DNA of 64,000 bases from Takakia lepidozioides (taxonomy: Eukaryota; Streptophyta; Takakiopsida; Takakiales; Takakiaceae), in contig CM060732.1 in assembly GCA_030704615.1 (NCBI GenBank), positions 10,974,001-11,038,000 of the forward strand, given 5' to 3'. Positions 56,272 through 64,000 of this stretch are shown here, piece by piece. The position numbers and the translations under genes were made by a program. The notes beneath the pieces are model-generated. The model did no database searches, was not told the origin of the DNA, and was given only the letters and a program-made list of their open reading frames with translations. Within the stretch, counting starts at the first letter, position 1. Each line of letters opens with the position of its first letter.

Positions 56272-56628
56272 AACTTAGTGTGCGAGACAAGGGCCTCCAC
56301 GCAGCTCACAAAACCTTGGAGACTAACTTAGAGCAAGAGAGAGAGAGAATATTTAGGGTTTCAAGGCTGCCCGAAAGTCTTGACGAGCCAGTTAGCCTAA
56401 CCCTAACCCTAAATCTTGTGCGTCCGCCTTGGTCTCTCGTGCCTCACAGATTCGCAAGCTAAAAACGAGAAAAAGATGAGATTGAGCTGCTGTGCGCTCC
56501 AATGCACATACTTTGTCTCCTGCTGTGCCCTTCCCTGGTCTAATCGTGGATTCGTCGGCTGCTGTATTATTTGAATGACCATGGTGGGACAAGATCTAGA
56601 GTATTTGTAAAAGTTGTACAAAACCAAC
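56272..56628. promoter_or_regulatory. Divergent promoter region with telo-box motifs
   Basis: A 357-bp gap between the ATGs of HisRS (minus) and the unknown gene (plus). It holds TTTAGGGTTT at 56,352-56,361, the complement of the plant telo-box AAACCCTAA, and CCTAACCCTAACCCTAAA at 56,396-56,413. Telo-boxes are common in promoters and 5' leaders of plant translation genes and are active in cycling cells. The first lies about 80 bp and the second about 125 bp upstream of the HisRS ATG. A (GA)n stretch is at about 56,335-56,348. A shared bidirectional promoter is an inference. Confidence 0.6.
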
Positions 56629-59600
56629 ATGGGGGGCCCTAAGATGCAAGGGCGGGTGACAAAGTTCCTGAGGCTGCTGGCGCAGCGAGTGAGCAATGAC
56701 GAGGCATGGATGTCGTCGTCTCCTTTGCTTCTCTCCTCGAATTTAGAGGTTGCAATAGCGAAAGCTGTGGAAGAGCTGCCGGAGGGATCTCTGCGATCAA
56801 CTCTGCAAAGCGACTTGCCTTCATACGTGGGAATTCTGCTGGACGAGCTACGGGCGGCTAATCCTTCGCTATCAGCGCCAGCCAAAACTGGCGATGATGA
56901 CCAGACTTTGGTGACCTCAGAGAGGTCTCTGGAATCCCTCTTGAAGTTGGCACTAGGCCCTGTGTTAAGAGATGCAGACTATGCGTCCGCTGTGAAGGCA
57001 GCAGTGGTGGCAACCGACAGAGAAGCATGGCAGGTCAATGGTGTCTCTGGTTCTTCCAACCATCTGGTAAGTAGGTCAAAAATTTCCCCCCTTTCTGCTC
57101 TTCGCTCGAGACAGCTTGTCTGGAGTACCAAAACTTGTCGCCTTTGGACGGAATATTCATGGGCGTCTTTATCTGCTCGATTACGATGCAGGTGTAGGGA
57201 TAGCAATGTGGCTGACCCTCCTCATTGTAAGTTTTAACCTTTCACACTATGTCGAAGGCATGTGGGAGTTCTGCTTCGGGGTCAGTAGACCTTTGCAGTA
57301 GCAAACAAAAGTGCAGACTCCAATTAAGCTGTGAGAATACAAAAGGAGCAGTTTAAAAATTTCTGTGAACGAGCTGTGATGTGGTGAGCGATGTGTTTGG
57401 TCATTGTTTCATTCCTCACTGTCTTACAATCCTCATTGCAGGGAAGGGAATGGCGTGATGCTGTGGTTCGTCTCCTGCATGCGCGAAGCAACCCACCACT
57501 TTCGTTAATGTGGACCTTTGTAAGTATAGAGAAAGGACTTATAGCCAACGGAGTAGTGGGAGACAAGAAGAGGGGATTGGACTGGAGCTCTTCCAGGATA
57601 TCTGTGGCCCGCAGTCTGCTACTCTCTCTCATGAAGATGACTGCAGGATATATTAATGGACTCACAGCTATTGTGACCTTGGCTCCTGTCGTGTCCTTCA
57701 TTTTTGAGGCAGTTGTCTCAGCAAGTGAAGTGATTGGATTTCTCGAGGAATCAAAAAGAGGGGACTCAGGAGAAGGCATGGGCAAAAGTTGGAGAAAAGT
57801 GCTGCAGAAGTTGAAAGAGTTGGTGCGAGAGGTTTTGGGGTTCATGGTTCTCTGCCAACGGAGGGAAAAGAACTTTGGCGGTATCCCCTTCGGACCACCT
57901 TTGGTGAATTTAGCTAGTGAGAGCCTGCTTCCCCAGATATCTATATCTCCTTCTTTCCCAGTTGTGACAAAGGGAATGCAAAAGTTGCCATGGAGCGAGA
58001 GTGCTGACATTGCCCGCTTAGCAGATGTTGTGATAGCTGAAGTAGCTGTGTTGCAACTCATGATCGAGATGGTGGATTGGCGGAGCCGGTTGAAGAAACA
58101 GAATAAAGGTTTTGATGTGGGAAAGCATGAGCTTGAGGACAAGTTAAAGAATATGGTGGTTCATTCTGCGAGTGCGCTCTGTGAATCAGGTAAGTTGTTT
58201 TGAACATCTTACCAGAGTAGCAAGCTGAGCAGCCAGATTTGTGGCTCACCTAACAATCGGTGAAATTAAAGACACCAGGAAATGCGGCAGCAAGACCACT
58301 AATTTTTTATGCCCAGTAATAAAGGATTTCAAATGTTATGAAATGGAGCAGGTTAAGAAAGGCCAGTGTAAAAGTCAGCATTGCACCATTTTGGAACTCT
58401 TCTTACCATAGCATGTTCCTTTTACAGGCTTGTTTTTCCGCTTTTGTATCTGCCAGACTCTTCTAAGCAGTAGACTACTGTATTGAAATGATCCAATTTG
58501 TGTGGTTGGGGGCCAGATATGTTACTGGATTTGCTGCTTGACGCTCCTCTTCCGCTCCTCCATATTCTGGTAGGCTCTTAGCCCTCCCTCTGCATTGTAC
58601 ACCAGGTAGACATTTCAAATTAACCACCTTCTTCTGATCTTCATCCCGGGTCCGTTATGAAACAATCTAAGGGCTGTTGAACTTTTTTTCTCAATTAACA
58701 TACACCGCCTGCCATTTAAGAAGTGCCTCTCTGTAATCTTGGTGATTCTCATTGAAGGTGTTGTCTATTGCTTTTTATGGTCATGGCGGCAGGATGCTAA
58801 TGAGGAGGCGACACTGAGAGGGGTGCTTTTTGAGTCAGTACTGGTTGAGCCTCTAAATTTCGGGCTTTTGAAGAAGCACAGGAGTCGGGCAATTCTTGAA
58901 GGGGTACCAAGGGAGGATGGTGTTTGGCTTCTAAAGCGTCTTGCAGTTACCCGTCGAGCTGTTGCTTTTTTCCGGTAAGTATTTTGGAAGAATGGTCAAG
59001 AAAGGGCTCTCATCAGTGGATCAGTAACCAATGCCATAAGGCCTGAAGGCTGGATTTTTATGGTTGTAGCATGGTAAGGCCATGCTACACTCAAACAACA
59101 ATCTGGGCTTACAAAGCCTAGTCAGTGGACGGTCCAAAATGGGACCTGATTGTAGCTTTTGTGGTGTCGCAGCTCACAGAACGAGCGCAGTCGAGCTGGA
59201 ACAATCTCAGCAGGATTGCTGACATGGCATGGATTGCCGCAGCTGGGGAGGTGGCTGAGTGCCCGGAAGTCCATCAAGGAGCTGCCTTCCACAACAATCC
59301 TTCAAGATTCGGATGCCCTCATTGGTTAGTTGTCAGTACATCTCAAGCAGTGCATTACAGAAGATCATTCATGTTTACAAGTTGTATACGACTCAGAGGA
59401 GTCGACGGCAATTGCAAGGAGAGCTTTGCCTGAAAATTTCACCATGCATTTAGGTTTAAATATCCCAATTAGGGTGAAGCAGCAGAAGTTGCTTGCATGA
59501 AGGCAACCCAGAAAGTGGATCGGTCAGAGGAAGACACCTTTGGTTTTGAAATGACTGTGTTAATGGGCACTGTGTGGTTAGTGGTGCATGGCTGTTTTCT

Positions 59601-60223
59601 GAAAGAGTCTTTTGTGGACGATAGCTGTAGCCTGTATAATCTGCCCCAACAGTCAGTATACCAGTCAATATAGCTGGAAATTTTTCTTTGGAGTTGATAT
59701 TTTGGGAGTTGTTACAGGCTGGCTTGTGAATGCCAAGGATGACACATTCAGCGCCATTCTGAAAAAGGCTACAGCTATGTCAAAACCAAACCATGTAACA
59801 GGAAAACCTCCTGGCTTGGCTACGGAGGCGGAAGTGGATCCCGATGTGGACATTGAAGATATGTTCTTTGTCGATACCAAGGGAGTGGTCAAAGGGGTGG
59901 AGGGAGCAGAGGTTCCAGGTTTTGAAGATGCAGCAGATCGAGCTTTTACCTTGGCAGCTGACGGGATGCGGGGCATGGGCGCCAACATCTTGGGAACGGC
60001 GAAGAAAAGTGATATTTTCTTTCATACATTAGAGAGAGCTGACCTGAAGAGAAACAGGGAAGCGGCCATGGGTTCAGATTCTGAGGATTGGAGTTCAGAA
60101 AATGAGATCAAGGGAAAAATCAGTTCAAAGATGAAACGGATGAAACGAAAACAGGGAGACAGAGAGTCAATTCCAGGCTCACCAGTAGATGAAGAGATGC
60201 GGGTTGAGGACTTGTCGGAATGA
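56629..60223 (+). CDS. Multi-exon gene of unknown function, probably nuclear protein
   Basis: Supported exons: 56,629-57,066; 57,442-58,189; 58,517-58,569 (53 nt, MLLDLLLDAPLPLLHIL); 58,793-58,974; part of about 59,122-59,330; perhaps 59,470-59,570; last 59,718-60,223. The first four join with matching phases; the link from 58,974 onward is unresolved, and a small exon may be missing. I do not recognise the family. The product is largely helical and Leu-rich (VARSLLLSLMKMTAG, FIFEAVVSASEVIGFLEES), with a conserved-looking LVEPLNFGLLKKHRSRAILE. The C-terminus is acidic (EVDPDVDIEDMFFVDTKG), then Ser-rich, and ends with a basic KGKISSKMKRMKRKQ stretch that could be a nuclear localisation signal. 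The start is the first ATG after the shared promoter. The open exons and splice phases argue for a working gene. Confidence 0.7.
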
Positions 60224-60292
60224 ATTTTTATCCTGCACAAACTATACCTCAGTCATACCTCACTTACAAGGTTTACAGGGACTGGTCAGATG

Positions 60293-61065
60293 AGTGCTTT
60301 TCTCTCAGGGCTAGCATTCCCCTACACTGTTGACTCAAGTAATTTGCTGAGGACCAGATCAAAGGTGAAACGGCGATCTCCGGCAGTCGTCCAACTTCAT
60401 TGCTCCCAGCAATGTCTCAATCTCACAACAAAGGTTGGAGGGCCTGGTCTCCAGCAAGCCACGCAGTGGCCCACGATTGACATTGGCAAATCCAAGCAGA
60501 TCATCTGGGGGTCATCTGGGGATCATCTGGGGATCATCTGGAGGTTGTCCTATTTTTGCTGTGTACCTTTTGATTGTGAGGCCATGGCCTGATGTTTCAA
60601 TGCTGCGTGAGACCAGCAGCAGGAAGTGAGGTCCAGTGATGCTGTACCATTATACGAGGAAGGGAGGAAAAACTGGAGATCCTCATTATCTGAAGGGTTC
60701 CTTCTCTCAGTAGATCCATGGCTGCTGGTTGAGAAACCAGCAGCCTTACAGCTATCTGCCTCAGTGATCTATTTACACAGGAAGTCAACAGATGAATTCC
60801 CCCTCAACCCCTCCCTTCTTGGCACTCACTGTGTAATAGTGACAGCAAGTCACTCGCCACATGAGCCTAAGATTTGTGCACACATGAGTTGGGTTGTATG
60901 CATCCACATCAGTTGGTTTCAAGTTTGAAGGGCCTCATGGGGGAGAGCAACAACTGCACCTGCAAATGTGGAAGTGTTGTAGATTGATAAAATTGCAGAT
61001 GCCGATGGATGCCACTCCCATTCTTCCATATCTCTTTCTGTGATTCCGAAGGTCTAGTCATTCGC
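60293..61065 (-). pseudogene. Decayed duplicate of HisRS intron 1 and exon 1
   Basis: Aligns by eye with 54,708 to about 55,765 in the same orientation. Shared landmarks, in order: CAACTTCATTGCTC, TTGGAGGGCCT, GAGGCCATGG..TGAT, GTAGATCCA, CCTCAGTGA, CTCCCTTCTTGGCA, GACAGCAAGTCACT (GACCGCAAGTCACT in the gene) and TTTGTGCACACA. Deletions and frameshifts are frequent. The match begins inside HisRS intron 1, so this is a DNA-level copy and not a processed one. It lies just beyond the neighbouring gene, about 5.3 kb from the source. Confidence 0.75.
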
Positions 61066-61399
61066 GTAAGTTAGGAAATGCTGTATCATTGGTCATGCCG
61101 TGAAGTTGTGATGATACGATTTTAGTGAGTGTAAAGGCATGCAATCAAGGACCTCCAATGCACTGATGATGCAGAGGACAGTTCATGTAAAGACTGATCC
61201 TTTTCTGACTGTAGGCCTGGTCTGGCAGCTGTTGTCTCTCCTGCAACCAGAGTCTGTTTTGAACTAGCAGTTGACTCCCTTGATTGTTTTGGTAACCTAG
61301 TGTGAGGATCTTATTAGGCTATGTGCGGTTGTGATGTGGGGATATAATCTTCACAAACTCTTGGTTGCCGGTCAGCTTCCATCTGGTAAAGTTATTAGG

Positions 61400-62148
61400 T
61401 AGTAATAATTTCAGGTGGGGTGCTTGCATTGTGCATTCCCCAATTGCAGTACTACTATCCATTTTGGACTCTACTGAAGCAGTAAGGAGAGATGGAAAAC
61501 TTCAGGATAAGATTTCTAAGGACTCGTTGTCGTTAGCTGCAGAGCGGCGGTATTTCAACTACGAGGGTCACTTGGGCAAACAAGAAATAAAGAGTGTATC
61601 CTCATGCACTTGCTGTATGCGTCTTGGCGCTGACACATGAACTGAAGGTGTTCATCCTGCGACTAGTTCCACAAGATGGAGTCCACGGGATTACTCTTAC
61701 AGATTCTGAATTCAGTTCTCAAGGCAAAGGAACTGTCCCTTCCTTTTTTTCCTTTAAGAACTTCTCCAGCACAAAGAGGACGGTCGTGGAACCCATATTT
61801 GCGTACTCAGCCAAGACGCTCCTGCCAAAAATGGGCTTGGAATCAGTAATGAGTCAGTTATCGAACTAAAGGGGTGGACGTTTTACTCTTCAGGACTTCT
61901 TTAAGCTTCCAAGACCCAGCTTGTTGTTGGATACTACAAGGGCTCTCCGGTGGAGAAACTCGACATACCGACTTGAGGGTCCATGGCCATCCAAGAACAC
62001 GTTTGAATGGAAGCAAAGTGTTATCAGTGCGCTTTATCCGACAAGAAACGTTTTAGTTGACACACGGCTTTTCATATCAGAGTCCTTGCAATTCAAATTC
62101 TGCCACAGAATGTGGATTTCACTATCCGTATACGAGTGGCATTCCTGA
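61400..62148 (+). pseudogene. Broken coding remnant of unknown family
   Basis: Coding-like text runs through three frames. The first has AVLLSILDSTEAVRRDG and AAERRYFNYEGHLGKQEIK (61,440-61,590). A one-base shift near 61,592 leads to YPHALAVCVLALTHELKVF, LRLVPQDGVHGITLTD and VVEPIFAYSAKTLLPK, ending at a stop near 61,866. A further frame then reads FTLQDFFKLPRPSLLLDTTR and WPSKNTFEWKQSVISALYP to 62,148. Frame changes without clear splice sites point to decay, although small introns cannot be excluded. I do not recognise the family. Its end abuts the point where polyketide synthase homology stops. Confidence 0.4.
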
Positions 62149-62154
62149 AACGTG

Positions 62155-63901
62155 TCATGTACGCTGGGTGATTTGAGTAACGTTTGAAGACGTGCTATGC
62201 TGAAGCCGGTGAGGCTTTAACCCACAATTTTTCTCAACTGCATCGAGAATTGGCTTTCCTCCTGGGTGCAGTGCCCAGCCCACTGAATGGTAGTCCAAAT
62301 CACTGCCTTCCAGAAGGTCAGTGACAAAAGGTCCTGCATGTTCACCGACAAGCTTCGGGACACTCTTTTCTATGTTAGCATCAAGCCCAGATTGAGTGAT
62401 GAGGGCTGTGATGCACATGACAGAGTCAGGAATGACCAATGACGTGCACCGATGGATCTCAAATAGGGGTCTTTCATTTTTTGTTGGTTGGCCAATCACC
62501 ACAGCACCTGCTCCGTCACCAAAGATCGTCGCTGTTACTACGTTGTTCAGACGAGTGTATTCTGGATCAATGTTCTGGATTTGGCAGGAGTTCATTTCAA
62601 TACAAACAACTAGAATTCGGTTGGCTGGATTTCCCTGCGCAATCTCACAGGCTGTCCGCAGGCCAACCATGCCTGCATGGCAGCCCAAGAACGACACCGA
62701 GTGGTGTTTGGTGGTTTTGGGAAGGTTGAGTGCTTTGAGGAGCCGCATGTCGACAGCCGGTAGCAGCATGCCAGTGGTAGAGAAGGTGATCAAGTGGGTG
62801 ATATCAGCTCTATCGCCTCCCCACTCTGCTAAAGCTCGCGTTGCAGCCAGCTCCGCAATGCGCATCCCCTCTGGCGCAAATAAAGAAAATCGGTCATTCA
62901 ATGATGCCTCCCCAAATGTATAGATGTTTGGGTACTTTTGAATGTCGGAAGAGGTCAGTCCTGAATACTTCCTTGTTATGCCAGAGATCTTGCCTGCACA
63001 TCAAATTGCCAATCCAAAGTTCAAAGCGTGAGGATTACCTGTGCCTTCTATATGCAGTGCAGGACTATACAGTGTGACATTGTCCAGCAAGCATTATACC
63101 ATAATATAATGAACAAGTTCCTGAGAACAGATTCAACAAGGGAAATGATCACTAACATGAACAAAATTATGACTATGACATCATAGTTCCTACAGCACAC
63201 AAGCTCAATACTATCAAGAAGCTACTGGGTCCAGCTTCGTGATTCTTCTCGGAAATGGGTTCTACTCTCGTCAGACTGTACATTTGTACAGGTGCTTTGC
63301 CCAATGAACCTGCTTGCTCATCTGAAGTCAATATCAATTGAAGTACATATCCTGGAAAAATGAAGTAAATAAACCCTCCACCTTGCTAATGTGGAGGAAT
63401 TCATGAACACTACAAATCGTTAGAAGAAAAATTCTGGAGGTTTGGCTACTTGATATGGACCAGATCGAGTAGAATGTTCCACAGATACTGACATATGCGC
63501 TCTATGAAGTATTGAGCTTCTGGGGGGATTTTGAATTGTTCAACTTTGAAAAGCTGAGAAAAGTCTTTCATCTCGAAGAGGTGGTCGGGGTTGGCTGTTG
63601 CCAGTCCCAGAATACAGGGCCATCTTGGTTCCGCCCTCTCTGAAATTGCAACCTCAGACGAAACCGCGTAGTGTGCAGAGATCTCCCCTGCAGCGCCGTC
63701 ACTATTTTTCCTGTTGATATCTGCTAGAGCATCTGTTGATTCAGTTTCAATTGTCGAAAAATCGCGGTGTCCATAATCATTCGAGTTGGACAACAGCTTC
63801 TGACCTTCTGTCGGATTCACTTCTGAAGATCCAATCCCGCGTGCATGCCCACTAATGGCACTGACCTGCTTCAAGGGCTCTAATGTAGCAGCATCCGTCA
63901 T
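62155..63901 (-). CDS. Type III polyketide synthase (chalcone synthase superfamily), C-terminally truncated
   Basis: Exons 63,901-63,493 and 62,993-62,155 join across the conserved intron that splits the Cys codon (ERI-C-KIS), giving 415 residues. These enzymes condense malonyl-CoA units onto an acyl-CoA starter. Seen: [77 protein letters not shown] (catalytic Cys about 241), [15 protein letters not shown] and [20 protein letters not shown] (catalytic His about 379). Two oddities. The first roughly 90 residues have no counterpart in ordinary family members (about 15 there). The C-terminus ends HRLQHS then unrelated residues: a one-base shift near 62,195 hides HVFKRYSN, and homology stops right after that Asn codon (62,171-62,173), so NMSSA and the GFGPG loop are missing. 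An in-frame stop precedes the start ATG. Probably non-functional as a standard synthase. Confidence 0.85.
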
Positions 63902-64000
63902 CTTGGAGAATACCGATGCACCTGCAGAGAACAAGCTGTCCAGAAACGCAGCTTCCAAACTGCAGTGCACTACTCATACTGCAGGCGTTCCTCGTGGGCT

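Noticed and set aside
57324-58142. 272-codon minus-strand ORF
   Set aside because: It is the shadow of the 748-nt plus-strand exon, which has matching splice sites and phases.
60293-61065. HisRS retrocopy
   Set aside because: The duplicate includes intron 1 sequence, so it was copied as DNA.

Overview
This is nuclear DNA of a land plant. The evidence is spliced genes with GT-AG introns, a DYW-class PPR gene with many decayed PPR relatives, a SWEET sugar transporter, a cytosolic-type histidyl-tRNA synthetase with a long N-terminal extension, a mitochondrial ATP12 chaperone, a type III polyketide synthase, telo-box motifs in a promoter, and CACTA, hAT and LINE elements. The many PPR (P-L-S/DYW) copies would suit a seed-free plant (moss, lycophyte or fern), but this is an inference and the species cannot be named from sequence alone.

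The window has two parts. Positions 1 to about 30,300 are repeat-rich. They hold a satellite-like array of palindromes (1-766), a 4.4-kb CACTA-type element with target duplication (767-5148), a 110-bp tandem repeat plus a large fold-back element (5270-6969), a small hAT element (8194-8932), an orphan LSM14/DCP5 exon (9930-10030), an RNase H ORF from a 5'-truncated retroelement (11118-12510), several PPR pseudogenes, the 3' end of a second CACTA element carrying a DUF4218 remnant (about 21,040-22,610), and a broken LINE (24,186-29,466). PPR fragments recur next to a second module that I read as the PDF motif of organellar single-stranded DNA-binding (OSB) proteins. The pair occurs at four loci, and at one (14,684-15,499) the two are joined in one open frame.

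Positions 30,300-64,000 hold host genes with few elements. In order: a six-exon SWEET gene in an AT-rich stretch (34,550-36,141, minus), an intronless DYW PPR gene (40,570-43,137, minus), a four-exon ATP12 gene (44,317-46,801, minus), a four-exon short-chain dehydrogenase relative whose catalytic residues are replaced (47,936-50,469, minus), an eight-exon HisRS (51,704-56,271, minus), a divergent multi-exon gene of unknown function sharing a telo-box intergenic region with HisRS (56,629-60,223, plus), a decayed DNA-level duplicate of the HisRS first exon (about 60,293-61,065), a broken coding remnant (about 61,400-62,148), and a type III polyketide synthase whose C-terminus is lost (62,155-63,901, minus).

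Functionally, HisRS serves cytosolic translation, ATP12 serves F1-ATPase assembly in mitochondria, the DYW protein probably edits organellar RNA, and SWEET moves sugars across a membrane. They do not form a pathway. The points most worth checking are the repeated PPR-OSB composite, the SDR-like probable pseudoenzyme, the truncated polyketide synthase with its extra N-terminal domain, and the palindrome array.
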